Positions 17,189 through 26,243 of a stretch of DNA of 64,000 nt are shown one piece after another. The stretch's first letter is position 1; each line of letters opens with the position of its first letter. This DNA comes from DATKCF01 sp035513345 (GTDB lineage: Bacteria; Gemmatimonadota; Gemmatimonadetes; Longimicrobiales; RSA9), in NCBI GenBank assembly GCA_035513345.1, contig DATKCF010000152.1:1-64000 (forward strand). Reading direction: 5' to 3'. A program made the translations under genes and the position numbers. Under the pieces are notes generated by a model. That model ran no database searches, had not been told where the DNA came from, and saw only the letters and a program-made list of their open reading frames with translations.

Positions 17189-18735
17189 ATCGCTTCGATC
17201 TCGAGTCGGCCGATCAGCCGGATCAGTTCGACCTGGCGGGCCAGGCCGCCTACCAGGAACCGCAGGTGGCTCGCGTCCGCCGGGAACTGCCCCAGCGTCG
17301 GATCCATTGCGACCCACCGGTCCGCCAGCCAGACCTCGGGCCACGCGTGGTAGTAGAAACGTCCCTCGATGCTGACGAGCCCGATCGCCGTTCTGGCCGG
17401 CAGGCCGACCGACCTGGCCAGCGCCACGAACAGAACCGTGTGCTCGTTGCAGTCGCCGCGCAGTGCACGCAGCACCTGGACGGCGCTCGGTATGCTTGGC
17501 GTGATTTCCTTCCGTACCGACGAAAAGACCCAGCCGTTCAGCTTGCGTGCCGCCTCGACCGGATCGGTCACGTCGCCAAGAATCGATGCCGCGCGTTCGC
17601 GGATCCGCCGGTCGTCCGACTGGATCAGCGGCGTCGCGCCCAGCTCGGCCAGCGCCTCCGCCGACATGCCACGATACGGCAGTGCGTAGCCGCCATCGGC
17701 GATGTCCCGCAGTGATTCGCGCGTGACCGTCAGCGTATCGCCGGTCAGCGACTGGCGCCCGCCCGACAGGTCGAAGCCCGACAGGTCGACACCGAGCAGC
17801 CGCACCGACAGGTCCGGTCTGGCCTCGATTCCGTGCAGGTTCACGTTGCTCGCGATCGCCGTGCTCTCGATGAGCGCACCGTAACCGGCCGTCATCGTCG
17901 GATCGCCCCGGGCGTCCACCCACTCCTGGCGCGCCATCTCGTACGTAGTCCGCTCGATCGCGAAGCCGAGCGGACTCTCCGCCCTTACCACCAGCCCGTC
18001 CTCGTCGACCCAGCTCGCCATCGACACGCTGCCAATGTCCTGCTCCAGACGCCAGACCGGGATCGTGTCCCACACCGTCGTCCGCCACAAACCGTCCACC
18101 ACATCCGCGCTGTCCGGCACGATCAGCGTATCGGTTGCCGTCACACGGATCGTCACATCCCTCGTCTCGAGCGCCGACGGGTCGAACGTTCGAACCGTGG
18201 CGGCCTCTCCAACCCTGAGCCGGCCCGCGGCCGCCAGTCGCGGCCCGATCGCGCCATCCAGTATCGCACCACCGCCTGTGATCGGCACGCGAGCGCGTTG
18301 TGATCCGCCGCCGGCGTTCACGACCAGATCGAGCGACGAGTCGGGTTTCGTGGTGCCGGCAACGTGGAAATCGCCGATCCTCGAACCCAGCCGGAACGTG
18401 AATTCGATCATCCGCAGCGATGTGTCGAGCCGGATCCGCGACTGCGTCACCGCCCGGTGCACCCCATCCATGGCCGGCACGTCGAGCAGCAGATCGTCCG
18501 TCAGAAGGTAGCCGGGCGGCACCGAGTCCGACATTTCGATGAACTGGGTCGTCGCCGTGCCGATGGCCCGGCCGTTCAGCCGTACCACGTAATAGTAGGA
18601 CCCCGGCGCGAGCCGCCGCGCGCCTTCCGCCAGCCGCTCCGCTTCGGGCACGAAGTATTCGCGCTTGACGTGGACTCCGACAATGGTCAGCCAGCCGATG
18701 AAGATCGACCAGGCGACACCGCTCCGCAGTTTCAT
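17185..18735 (-). CDS. Transglutaminase-like protein
   Basis: A 516-residue protein with an N-terminal membrane anchor (VAWSIFIGWLTIVGV) and a large probably extracytoplasmic region ending in a transglutaminase-like core. The Cys-His-Asp triad is Cys429 (GDCNEHTVLF), His463 (YYHAWPEVW) and Asp478 (AMDPTLGQ). Such domains act as cysteine proteases, amidases or cross-linkers. It is the first gene of the operon with the ABC ATPase and permease, which suggests work on an envelope-located or exported substrate; that link is inference. Confidence 0.85.
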   Translation of the reverse strand: MKLRSGVAWSIFIGWLTIVGVHVKREYFVPEAERLAEGARRLAPGSYYYVVRLNGRAIGTATTQFIEMSDSVPPGYLLTDDLLLDVPAMDGVHRAVTQSRIRLDTSLRMIEFTFRLGSRIGDFHVAGTTKPDSSLDLVVNAGGGSQRARVPITGGGAILDGAIGPRLAAAGRLRVGEAATVRTFDPSALETRDVTIRVTATDTLIVPDSADVVDGLWRTTVWDTIPVWRLEQDIGSVSMASWVDEDGLVVRAESPLGFAIERTTYEMARQEWVDARGDPTMTAGYGALIESTAIASNVNLHGIEARPDLSVRLLGVDLSGFDLSGGRQSLTGDTLTVTRESLRDIADGGYALPYRGMSAEALAELGATPLIQSDDRRIRERAASILGDVTDPVEAARKLNGWVFSSVRKEITPSIPSAVQVLRALRGDCNEHTVLFVALARSVGLPARTAIGLVSIEGRFYYHAWPEVWLADRWVAMDPTLGQFPADASHLRFLVGGLARQVELIRLIGRLEIEAI

Positions 18736-18814
18736 TACAGTTCAGCAAGCAGACGCGTACGAACGGCGCACCGCGCGCCGCCCGCAGGGGAGAGAACCGC
18801 GGACCGGTACGGAC

Positions 18815-19357
18815 TCAGGGATCGAGCGTTGGCAGACCGATGGCGCCGCCGGCCCGGACATCGTCCAGGCCCGTCGCACGCTCGAATGCCTCGCGCTCGT
18901 ACTCGCTTTCCACAACCACGACGATGTGGCGGGGTTGTCGGTCGCTCCGGAGCCATTCCTTCAATATCGGCACCATCACGTCCGCAGCCGATTCCGCGTC
19001 CAGATTGCCGGCTCCGACGCCGAGGGGCGGCATGGTGAGCGCCTCGATGCCCCACTCATCGGCTCTGCGCAACCCGTTGCTCAGGGCTCTGGCCACGCCG
19101 TCTGCACTGACGGGCTCGGACGCGGACCGGACCACGACGTGGATCATCAGTTCGGCTGGCAGTCCGCCGGCACTTGTCACGATGGCCGACCCGACCGGCA
19201 GTTCACCCATCGCACGGCACTGCCGCTCGATCTCCTCGCCCGCCGCCGCCTCGACTCGCCGCATGGCCGCTGTCACAGCCGTCCATTCCGCGGTCACCGG
19301 CCGGACGATTCCCGCCGAGGGCATGTTTTCCAGCTCGCCGAGCCGGACCTCGATCAT
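18815..19357 (-). CDS. Macro domain protein
   Basis: A 180-residue protein formed almost wholly by a macro (ADP-ribose-binding) domain: IVRPVTAEWTAVTAAM, the glycine-containing GSAIVTSAGGLPAELMIHVVV, the strand and loop ALTMPPLGVGAGNLD, and a C-terminal IVVVVESEYEREAFERA. Such proteins bind or remove ADP-ribose or related ligands. Catalytic residues of the de-ADP-ribosylating classes are not obvious. Its ATG overlaps the stop of the upstream TPR gene by 4 nt, so the two are probably coupled. Confidence 0.8.
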   Translation of the reverse strand: MIEVRLGELENMPSAGIVRPVTAEWTAVTAAMRRVEAAAGEEIERQCRAMGELPVGSAIVTSAGGLPAELMIHVVVRSASEPVSADGVARALSNGLRRADEWGIEALTMPPLGVGAGNLDAESAADVMVPILKEWLRSDRQPRHIVVVVESEYEREAFERATGLDDVRAGGAIGLPTLDP

Positions 19358-20403
19358 CCCGGCGTCAGCTCCCGCGATCGTCGGAACATGGCGCCCGCCT
19401 CCTGGGACCGCCCCTTCTTGTCCAGCACGATGCCCATGACGTAGTACGTGCGCGGATTCGTGGGGTCGAGCCGGGCCGCCTGTTCGAGCATGCCGAGAGC
19501 CTCGTCGACCCGACCGATCTGGTTCAGCGCTTCGCCGCGGTAGTGGTGCGCACTCGGCGATGCCGGGTCCAGCTCGATCGCCCGCTTGAGATCTTCCTCC
19601 GCCTGCGCGTACAAGCCTCGCCGCACACCGATCGTGCCGAGCGAAACAAACACCTCGGCCCGCGTCGGGTCGAGCCTCGCCGCCCGCCGCAGCTCCCGCT
19701 CCGCCGCATCGTACCGGCCCAGCACAGCCATTGCCCGCGCGTGACGGACTGCCGCGTCCACGTTCTCGGGGTCCGACCGCTTCGCCATCTCGAACTGCTC
19801 GAGCGCCTGCAGATGCTGCCCGATCTTCTCGTGCAGCGAGCCGAGCGCGAAATGCGCTTCCAGGTTGTCCGGTTGCGTCCGCAGGATCTCACGGTACAGG
19901 TTCATCGCCCGATCCACCTGACCCGCCTGCTCCAGCTCCCTGGCCTGCGCCAGCGGGTCCGCCGGCCGCGTGCTGCCCGCCCCCGTGTAGCTGCCGATCG
20001 AAGGTACTCGCCCGACCGGGGCCGACCCAGTGCTGCCCGCGCCACGACCATGGCTGGCCGCGCCGGCCGCACCACGGACCGGCGCTACACGGCGGACCGG
20101 TACCGGATCGACGGTCGAATCCGCGGTGTCGCCTGCTTCGACCTCGGCCCGGCCAACGTCGTCGTGCTTCGGGGTCGACGCCTCGTCGGCCACCGCACCG
20201 GCTTCGGGCAACGCGGGCCTCGCGTCGAACGATCCGCCGCCGTGCCCCGCCTTTCCGAGTGGCTCACCCGCGTCCAGCGGGTCCGGCGCGTCGAACGACC
20301 CCGACCCCACTCCCTCGGCCGCCAGGCCGTCCGTACCGGGCTCGGGCCCGGCTGGCGAGCGGCGCGTCCAGACCCGCTGCCGGCGGGACCCCCTGCGTTT
20401 CAT
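19354..20403 (-). CDS. Tetratricopeptide repeat protein
   Basis: A 349-residue protein: a disordered Gly/Pro/Asp-rich first half (about residues 1-160) and a C-terminal array of about five TPR units (PADPLAQARELEQAGQVDRA, then repeats with NLEAHFALGSLHEKIGQ and TRAEVFVSLGTIGVRRGLY). It is likely a protein-interaction scaffold. No signal or membrane segment is visible. Start is the ATG at 20403 with GGAGG 10 nt upstream; an earlier ATG at 20475 lies inside the acyl-CoA synthetase gene and lacks a site. It overlaps the macro-domain gene by 4 nt. Confidence 0.82.
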   Translation of the reverse strand: MKRRGSRRQRVWTRRSPAGPEPGTDGLAAEGVGSGSFDAPDPLDAGEPLGKAGHGGGSFDARPALPEAGAVADEASTPKHDDVGRAEVEAGDTADSTVDPVPVRRVAPVRGAAGAASHGRGAGSTGSAPVGRVPSIGSYTGAGSTRPADPLAQARELEQAGQVDRAMNLYREILRTQPDNLEAHFALGSLHEKIGQHLQALEQFEMAKRSDPENVDAAVRHARAMAVLGRYDAAERELRRAARLDPTRAEVFVSLGTIGVRRGLYAQAEEDLKRAIELDPASPSAHHYRGEALNQIGRVDEALGMLEQAARLDPTNPRTYYVMGIVLDKKGRSQEAGAMFRRSRELTPG

Positions 20404-20443
20404 CGAACCTTGCCTCCTTGCTGCACACCGGATCGACGCCGGC

Positions 20444-22330
20444 TCATTGATCTGCCGGTGACGATGACTCGGCATAGACTGCTTCGATGCGCCCGGCGTT
20501 GTGTTCCTCGACCACGCGCCGCTTGACCTTGAGCGTCGGTGTGATCTCGCCGGCTTCCAGACTCAGTTCGCTGGCCAGCGCCAGCACTTTCTTCGGCTGT
20601 TCGTACCGCGCGAAGGACTCGACACGGTGCTGCACTTCCTGCTCGAGTTTCGTCTGCACACGCTCATCCTCGATCAGCGATTCCGGCGAGGATGTCTTCA
20701 CGCCGTGGTGGCTGGCCCATGTGCGCAGGTTGTCGAAGTTCGGCACGACCACCACGATCGGATACGGCCGCCTGTCCCCGAGCACCACCGCTTCCGAAAT
20801 GAACCGGCTGCCCTTGATCGCGTTCTCGAGCGGCTGTGGCGCAATGTACTTGCCGCCCGCGGTCTTGAGCAGTTCCTTCTTCCGGTCCGTGATCTTCAGA
20901 TACCCGTCATTGTCGATCTCGCCGATGTCGCCCGTGTGGAACCAGCCACCGCTGTCGATCACTTCGGCCGTCGCTTCGTCGTTCCGATAGTACCCGCGCA
21001 TCACCTGCGGGCCCCGGACCAGGATCTCGCCATCATCCGCGATGCGGACCTCCGTCCCGGGAATCGGCCGGCCAACCGTGCCAATCCGCAGGTGCGTCGG
21101 CGTGTTCACGTTCGTCACAGGCGACGTTTCCGTCAGACCGTAGCCTTCCAGAATCATCAGGCCGGCGCCATGGAAGAACTCCGCGATCTGCGGAGCCAGC
21201 GGTGCGCCGCCCGAGATGAAGAAACGGATACGGCCGCCGAGCGACTCGCGGATCTTCGAGAACACGAGCCGGTCCGCCAACCCGTGCTCGAACCGCAGGA
21301 ACCCACCGGGCGAGCGACCCGCCAGTGTCGCCTGCGTCCATGCGATCGCCACCCGCCGGGCCCACATGACGAGCTGGCGCTTCAGCCCCGACACGGACAG
21401 AACGCGGGCATACACTTTTTCGTACACGCGCGGCACCGACACCGCAATGGTCGGCCGTACCTCGCGGAAGCTGCGCGACACGTCGTCCATCTTCTCGACG
21501 TACGCGATCGTGACGCCGTACGAGAACATTATGTAGTCGACCAGCCGCTGAAACACGTGGGACAGCGGCAGGAAGCTCAGCGCGATGTCCGCCGGACCGA
21601 TCGGGAACTCGGACAGCGACGCGTTGATGTTCGTGGACAGGTTCGCGTTCGTCAGCATCACGCCCTTCGGCGTGCCCGTCGTACCGGACGTGTAGACCAG
21701 CGTCGCGATGTCCGACGGCTTCGCCTCGCGCGCTCGCCTGCGGAACTCGCTGTCATCCGTTGCCGCTGTCGCCGCACCGGCTTCCAACTGCGCCAGCGAC
21801 TTCACACCCGGTTCCGTCGAGGCGACATCATCGAATGTCACGATCCGGCGCAACCTCGGCCATTCCCGCCGGATCTCGAGCATCTTTTCGAGCTGTTCGG
21901 CCGTCGAAACGAACGCAACGCCGACCTCGGCGTGCTTCATCAGATAGACGATCTGGTCGGCGGGCAGCGACGGGTACACCGGCACATTGAGCGCACCGAT
22001 GCAGAGCAACGCGTAGTCGGCCAGCGCCCACTCCGGTCGGTTCTCGGACAGGATCGCGACGCGGTCGCCGCGCATCACGCCATCCGCGACCAGCGCATCC
22101 GTGATCCGGTGGACGCGGTCGAGGACGTCACGGTGCGAGACCGGCTTCCAGCCGTCCGCCGTCCGCTGCAAAAGCGCGTCCGGCTTGTCGAACTCGTCCG
22201 CCGCGCGCAGGAACAGCTCGGCGAGCGTACCCTCGGCAACGTTGCCGGCCGCACTCGCGTATCCCGGGCCGGTCGTGACGCCGGCCGGGCCTGGAGGCGC
22301 GCTGGTCCTAGAGTCCGTCAACTCGCTCAT
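20444..22330 (-). CDS. Long-chain acyl-CoA synthetase (AMP-forming)
   Basis: A 628-residue adenylate-forming enzyme that activates fatty acids to acyl-CoA with ATP. The P-loop is YTSGTTGTPKGVM, the A5 region is GYGLTETSP, and the motif near GGWFHTGDIGEIDNDGYL with DRKKELLKTAGGKYIAP gives the family's catalytic lid. The long form with a C-terminal extension resembles FadD15/FAA-type synthetases. The ATG follows GGAG at 6 nt. It sits downstream of OsmC (22-bp gap) in a minus-strand run and could serve either lipid turnover or beta-oxidation. Confidence 0.93.
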   Translation of the reverse strand: MSELTDSRTSAPPGPAGVTTGPGYASAAGNVAEGTLAELFLRAADEFDKPDALLQRTADGWKPVSHRDVLDRVHRITDALVADGVMRGDRVAILSENRPEWALADYALLCIGALNVPVYPSLPADQIVYLMKHAEVGVAFVSTAEQLEKMLEIRREWPRLRRIVTFDDVASTEPGVKSLAQLEAGAATAATDDSEFRRRAREAKPSDIATLVYTSGTTGTPKGVMLTNANLSTNINASLSEFPIGPADIALSFLPLSHVFQRLVDYIMFSYGVTIAYVEKMDDVSRSFREVRPTIAVSVPRVYEKVYARVLSVSGLKRQLVMWARRVAIAWTQATLAGRSPGGFLRFEHGLADRLVFSKIRESLGGRIRFFISGGAPLAPQIAEFFHGAGLMILEGYGLTETSPVTNVNTPTHLRIGTVGRPIPGTEVRIADDGEILVRGPQVMRGYYRNDEATAEVIDSGGWFHTGDIGEIDNDGYLKITDRKKELLKTAGGKYIAPQPLENAIKGSRFISEAVVLGDRRPYPIVVVVPNFDNLRTWASHHGVKTSSPESLIEDERVQTKLEQEVQHRVESFARYEQPKKVLALASELSLEAGEITPTLKVKRRVVEEHNAGRIEAVYAESSSPADQ

Positions 22331-22352
22331 GCGCAGCTCCGCGTTGCCAGGA

Positions 22353-22754
22353 TCATGCGAATGCCACTTCGGTCTCTACCGTCACATCGCTGCGAATCGA
22401 ATGCAGCGCACTGCAGTACTTTTCGTGCGACAGCTCGACCGCGCGTTCCACCTTCGGCCGGTCCATCTCCGCTACGCCCGTCACCCGGTAGACCAGCTTC
22501 AGTCTCGTGAAGTGACGCGGCGGTTCCGCGCGCCGCTCCTCGATCGCATCGACATCCAGCGATCCGATCGGCACACGCATTCGGCCCGCAATATCGACGA
22601 TGTCGGACGCCGTGCACGCCGCCAGTCCCATCAGGAACACCGTCATCGGGGACTGGCCGACCTTGCCGTCGCCATCAACTATTGTCAGCGGACCGGCTTC
22701 GGGCCCACCCGCGAAGCGCATCCCTTCACCCAGCCACTTGAGCTTCACGGGCAT
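22353..22754 (-). CDS. OsmC family peroxiredoxin-like protein
   Basis: A 133-residue OsmC/Ohr-fold protein. The two redox cysteines are present: Cys47 in LAACTASDI and Cys114 in SHEKYCSALHSI. Family members reduce organic hydroperoxides by a thiol mechanism. This short form resembles YhfA-type OsmC proteins, whose physiological substrate is less clear. The ATG overlaps the stop of the upstream TPR gene, implying coupled translation. Confidence 0.88.
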   Translation of the reverse strand: MPVKLKWLGEGMRFAGGPEAGPLTIVDGDGKVGQSPMTVFLMGLAACTASDIVDIAGRMRVPIGSLDVDAIEERRAEPPRHFTRLKLVYRVTGVAEMDRPKVERAVELSHEKYCSALHSIRSDVTVETEVAFA

Positions 22755-23188
22755 CAGGGAATCGCGCCCTTTGCGGTATCGCCCCCGGCCTCGAGGCTGT
22801 CGAGTGTGCTTTTCGCGTGCTCGATGTGGCGAGCGGCTTCCGGTCCATCCGGCGGCTCGGCCAGGAACGTGCGCAGGTGCTCCTTCGCGTCGTCCGCCTT
22901 GCCGTCGCGTAGCAGCAGGAACGCAAGACCGTAGTGCGCGCCCGCTGCGTGTTCGTCATTGGCAAGGACCTTCCGATACGTCCGCATCGCCTCGTCAGAC
23001 ATCCCGATGCGGGTGTAAACGATGGCCATCTGCTGGAGCACGGCCAGGTCGTCGGGCGTGTCTCTCAACGCGAGGCGCAGTGACGTCAGCGCCTCGTGGT
23101 ATTTGCCCGACCCCAGCAGGGCGACGCCTTCCTCGTAGTAGTCGACCGCGTCCTGGTCCTGCCCCAGCAGCTTTTTCCAGATTCCCAT
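22754..23188 (-). CDS. Small TPR protein
   Basis: A 144-residue soluble protein with roughly three TPR helical pairs (AVDYYEEGVALLGSGKYHEA; DLAVLQQMAIVYTRIGMSDEA; AAGAHYGLAFLLLRDGKADDA). No enzymatic motif. It probably mediates protein contacts. It overlaps the OsmC start; the 79 bp upstream to the Trm112-like gene hold no other gene. Confidence 0.8.
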   Translation of the reverse strand: MGIWKKLLGQDQDAVDYYEEGVALLGSGKYHEALTSLRLALRDTPDDLAVLQQMAIVYTRIGMSDEAMRTYRKVLANDEHAAGAHYGLAFLLLRDGKADDAKEHLRTFLAEPPDGPEAARHIEHAKSTLDSLEAGGDTAKGAIP

Positions 23189-23267
23189 CGGCCAAGTCGT
23201 AACGGCGGGATCACGAAAATGAACGGTATCAACATAGACATCGCTTCAACGGCCGCGCAATCGAACG

Positions 23268-23882
23268 TCACACCTTCGTGGCCAGCGCCGTGCCTTCCTG
23301 TTCGGCGGCGATCCTCAGACCGGCGGCCGCAAGGCGCTGGACCATGAGCGCGGGCGAGCCTTCGATCACCAGCCGACCCAGCGGGTGCAATGCGCGAGCC
23401 CCCTCCTCCAGCCATGCGTCCGCGCTTTCGCCGCTGAGCCAGACGCCGTGCAGCTTCCCGTCGTAGAACGGCAGCCGCGCGCCCAGTCGCAGCCGGCTGG
23501 CCGCACCGGAAGGAGCGTGTATCGCGTCCGCAATGATCTCGACGGTCCCGCCCAGCTCCGCCAGATCGGCGGCGAACGCGGCAGCCGGCCCGGCCACGAG
23601 GGCGAAGCCGGACGCATCATTCAGGCCGAGAAGTGCGGCGATCCGGATCGCGGCCTGGGGATCGCCGCCGGATCCAGCCGCCACCGTGTCGCCCGGCATC
23701 CGTTCATCCTCCGGATCCAGCATGGCGACACCGCCTCGGACCGGATAGGTCCGTTCGCAGTTCGGACAGCCGAGCGCGCCCTCGAGGACCCGACGGTCCC
23801 GCATGTCATCCGACCGTACGATCAGACCGAACGGCGGCCCGCAGACCGGACACGCAAGGATGTCGGTCAGCAGGATGTGCAC
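23268..23882 (-). CDS. Trm112-like zinc ribbon joined to a degenerate methyltransferase-like domain
   Basis: A 204-residue protein. The first 60 residues form a Trm112-type zinc ribbon (Cys11-x2-Cys14 and Cys39-x2-Cys42, with LTDILACPVC and TYPVRGGVAML). Residues 75-204 follow the order of a class I methyltransferase (LPFYDGKLHGVWLS, then EEGARALHPLGRLVIEG), but the SAM-binding glycine motif is replaced by VAGPAAAFAA, so methyl transfer is doubtful. It may act as a partner of another methyltransferase. Start is GTG, 3 bp after the M23 gene. Confidence 0.72.
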   Translation of the reverse strand: MHILLTDILACPVCGPPFGLIVRSDDMRDRRVLEGALGCPNCERTYPVRGGVAMLDPEDERMPGDTVAAGSGGDPQAAIRIAALLGLNDASGFALVAGPAAAFAADLAELGGTVEIIADAIHAPSGAASRLRLGARLPFYDGKLHGVWLSGESADAWLEEGARALHPLGRLVIEGSPALMVQRLAAAGLRIAAEQEGTALATKV

Positions 23883-23885
23883 GGG

Positions 23886-25811
23886 TCAGGGCCGGAACTC
23901 GACGAAGGTTACGCGGCCGGGCTCCACGCGGATGCGACGCCAGACGCGACGGTCGCCAATGTCCGTGCCGAGCAGGTACGTGCCCGCGGGGACGTCGCCG
24001 ATCGCGAAGTTCTCGCCCAGAGCCCCGTCCGCGCGAGTGCGGTCGCCGTACGTTTCGACGAATGAGAACGGCGTCTCCGCCGGATACGGCAGCACGAGCC
24101 CGTACACGCGCGCGGCCGCAAGCGGCTGACCGTTCGCGTCCAGCACGCGACCGGCGACCGTGCCCATGCCCGGCAGCGGTTCGATCCACAGCTCCGGATT
24201 CACCGCGTACGGCGGGAACCGCTCCTCGGGGTTCACGATCGCGCTCGAGTCCGGCAGCGGCGCAACGTGGATCTCGAGGTGCAGATGGTCGTTCGTCGCG
24301 CGACCCGTGTTGCCGACCTGCGCAATGACATCGCCGGCAACGACGCGCTGGCCATGACGCACCGCCAGCGAGCGGTTGTGGTAGTAGACCGAGTAAACGT
24401 ACTGCCCATCCTGCCGGTGGTCGTGCAGGATCGCGACCGTGTTCGACCCGGCCTCCGCTTCGCCCGCGAACGCGACAACGCCGTTGCCGATCGCGAGGAC
24501 CGGTGTGCCCGCCGGGTTGTTGAACTCGATGCCCATGTGCTGCTGGAGGGTGCCGCCCATCGTCGAGCCGTAGCGATACGTCGGATCGATGAAGGGATTC
24601 GTGCCGGTCGCGTCCGCAATCGGACGCCCGAACCGGATGTGCTGCGCATCACCGGGGTCCGGTCCGATCTGCACGTTCGAGTAATCCACGGTCGGGCCTT
24701 CGCCCGCCAGGACGCGCGCAAGGCCGTACTGCGATCCGCCGATCGGCCACAGCGGCGGCCCGGTCCACGTCATCGTCCACATGTCCGCCGCCGGCTTGTA
24801 GTCATCGCCCGCGGCCAGGAAGTAGATCCGGAAGTTGCCGAGGCCGTTGCCGGCGGCCAGTCCGCGCGACAGTACGATCGACGGTTCGGCGACACCCGGT
24901 GCCGGCACGATCGCTCGCGGCTTCCCCGGCAGTCCGCTCCAGCCGGGCAGCCGCATCGTCGCAGGCACGAACTTCAGCTCGCTGAGCGAATCGACCAGGA
25001 TCTCGGACTCGGTGGCGACCCAGACCATCGTGTCCCGCGTGGCAGCGATGGCCCGGATGCGCTGCGGCGCTACGCCCTCGGCCTCGCCGAGGTTCTGCCA
25101 GGTGCGACCGCCGTCCTTCGACAACGAGACGCCTTCGAGGTGACCCACCCAGATGTGGCCTTCCGGACTGATGTCCAGACTCAGCACGTACTCCGACGGC
25201 AGTTCGGCGACACGGCCGGCGCATCCGTCGTTCGCGCGTGGACCGCCCGCCACCGATGCAGCCGACTGCACGCATCGCCAGCTCGCGCCCCGGTCGCCCG
25301 TTATGCGGACGCCGTCCGCCGTGGCGATGACCACCGTGTCACCGCGCGACCGGATCCCGTTCAGCGCGACGTACTGCCATTCCGGACCCAGCTCATCGAT
25401 CGTCCAGTTGCGCCACGTCCGGCCCGTGTCCGCGGACATGCCGAATCCATTGCCGACCGTGCCGTACCACACGTCGCCGTCGTCGGTGAACGCCAGACTG
25501 TTGACGTAGCCCCACGAAATCGACGCGTCGTCGTTCGTTGCCGCCTCGATGTGGCGCCACCGGGCCGAGTCGGCCGGCAGGTGCCAGATGCCTTCGCCGG
25601 CCGTGCCCGCCCAGAGGCCACCTGAACCGTCGACCTCGAGCGCCAGCACGTGCACTCCCCAGTTCTTTCCCGACGGCAGCACTGGCGGTACCCGCCTCAC
25701 CGCCGCCTGCTGGCCTGGTGGCGCCGGCGGCGCCGACCCCAGGCATCCCGTCGCGAGCACCGCCGCGACTGCCGTACCCGCTGCCAGACGGCTGCGGAAC
25801 CGACGCCTCAT
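23886..25811 (-). CDS. Lipoprotein with beta-propeller repeats and M23 peptidase domain
   Basis: A 641-residue lipoprotein (LATGC, Cys23). The N-terminal 270 residues contain BNR/propeller-like repeats (GGLWAGTAGEGIW, DVWYGTVGNGFG, GHIWVGHLEGVSLSKDGG). An M23 LytM-type peptidase follows (about 410-530), then a C-terminal carboxypeptidase-regulatory-like domain (GTVAGRVLDANGQPLAAARV). Zinc ligands are His425, His509 and His511 (NDHLHLEIH). The usual Asp of HxGxD is Glu429 (HMGIEF), so activity is likely but altered. It probably binds or cuts peptidoglycan. The ATG overlaps the QueD-type gene by 4 nt. Confidence 0.85.
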   Translation of the reverse strand: MRRRFRSRLAAGTAVAAVLATGCLGSAPPAPPGQQAAVRRVPPVLPSGKNWGVHVLALEVDGSGGLWAGTAGEGIWHLPADSARWRHIEAATNDDASISWGYVNSLAFTDDGDVWYGTVGNGFGMSADTGRTWRNWTIDELGPEWQYVALNGIRSRGDTVVIATADGVRITGDRGASWRCVQSAASVAGGPRANDGCAGRVAELPSEYVLSLDISPEGHIWVGHLEGVSLSKDGGRTWQNLGEAEGVAPQRIRAIAATRDTMVWVATESEILVDSLSELKFVPATMRLPGWSGLPGKPRAIVPAPGVAEPSIVLSRGLAAGNGLGNFRIYFLAAGDDYKPAADMWTMTWTGPPLWPIGGSQYGLARVLAGEGPTVDYSNVQIGPDPGDAQHIRFGRPIADATGTNPFIDPTYRYGSTMGGTLQQHMGIEFNNPAGTPVLAIGNGVVAFAGEAEAGSNTVAILHDHRQDGQYVYSVYYHNRSLAVRHGQRVVAGDVIAQVGNTGRATNDHLHLEIHVAPLPDSSAIVNPEERFPPYAVNPELWIEPLPGMGTVAGRVLDANGQPLAAARVYGLVLPYPAETPFSFVETYGDRTRADGALGENFAIGDVPAGTYLLGTDIGDRRVWRRIRVEPGRVTFVEFRP

Positions 25812-26194
25812 GTGAACAGAACCCGTTCGGTGTACTGTGCCCATTGCGTAGGCGTCTCCCAGACCCGCGTGTAGAGGAGCGCATTCGCTACATCACCCGG
25901 CAGCGAACGCTTGAGTTCATCCCAGAAATATTTCGCCTGATTCTCCGCCGATGGCTCGACTTCGAGGAACGGCGGGAGATCATTGAGGTTCTCGTGATCG
26001 AGACCGTCGGCCAGGGCTCGCAGATGCTTCTTCACGACCACGAAGTCGAACGCAATGCCCGCGTCGTCCAGTCTGTCCGTTGCCAGTGCGATCTCGACCA
26101 CGTACCGGTGACCGTGCAGCCGCTCGCACTTCCCACGGTAGTTGCGCAGGAAGTGCGCACTGTCGTAGTGGGCCTGCACGCTTACGACGAACAT
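25808..26194 (-). CDS. 6-carboxytetrahydropterin synthase-type protein (PTPS/QueD family)
   Basis: A 128-residue T-fold enzyme. Zinc ligands are His14 (SAHFL) and His27/His29 (LHGH), and the catalytic Cys23 sits three residues before HGH (CERLHGH), the spacing of QueD-type enzymes. Asp66-His67 (LDHENLND) and a Glu in RVWETPTQ complete the site. QueD converts dihydroneopterin triphosphate to carboxytetrahydropterin in the queuosine route. It is downstream of FolE and an SDR and differs in type from the second PTPS homologue at 27552, so the two probably act at different steps. Confidence 0.85.
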   Translation of the reverse strand: MFVVSVQAHYDSAHFLRNYRGKCERLHGHRYVVEIALATDRLDDAGIAFDFVVVKKHLRALADGLDHENLNDLPPFLEVEPSAENQAKYFWDELKRSLPGDVANALLYTRVWETPTQWAQYTERVLFT

Positions 26195-26243
26195 TTGGCT
26201 CCGAGTCGTTCGGGGTTCCTGCCGGATCGGTATCGGTAACGGC

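Noticed and set aside
16418..18748. Apparent fusion of a 500-residue N-terminus with the ABC ATPase
   Set aside because: The extension is an off-frame reading of the transglutaminase gene; ATGA overlap marks a separate ATPase start.
20501..22510. A 669-codon frame opposite the acyl-CoA synthetase
   Set aside because: No conserved motif; the sense strand shows every adenylate-forming motif.
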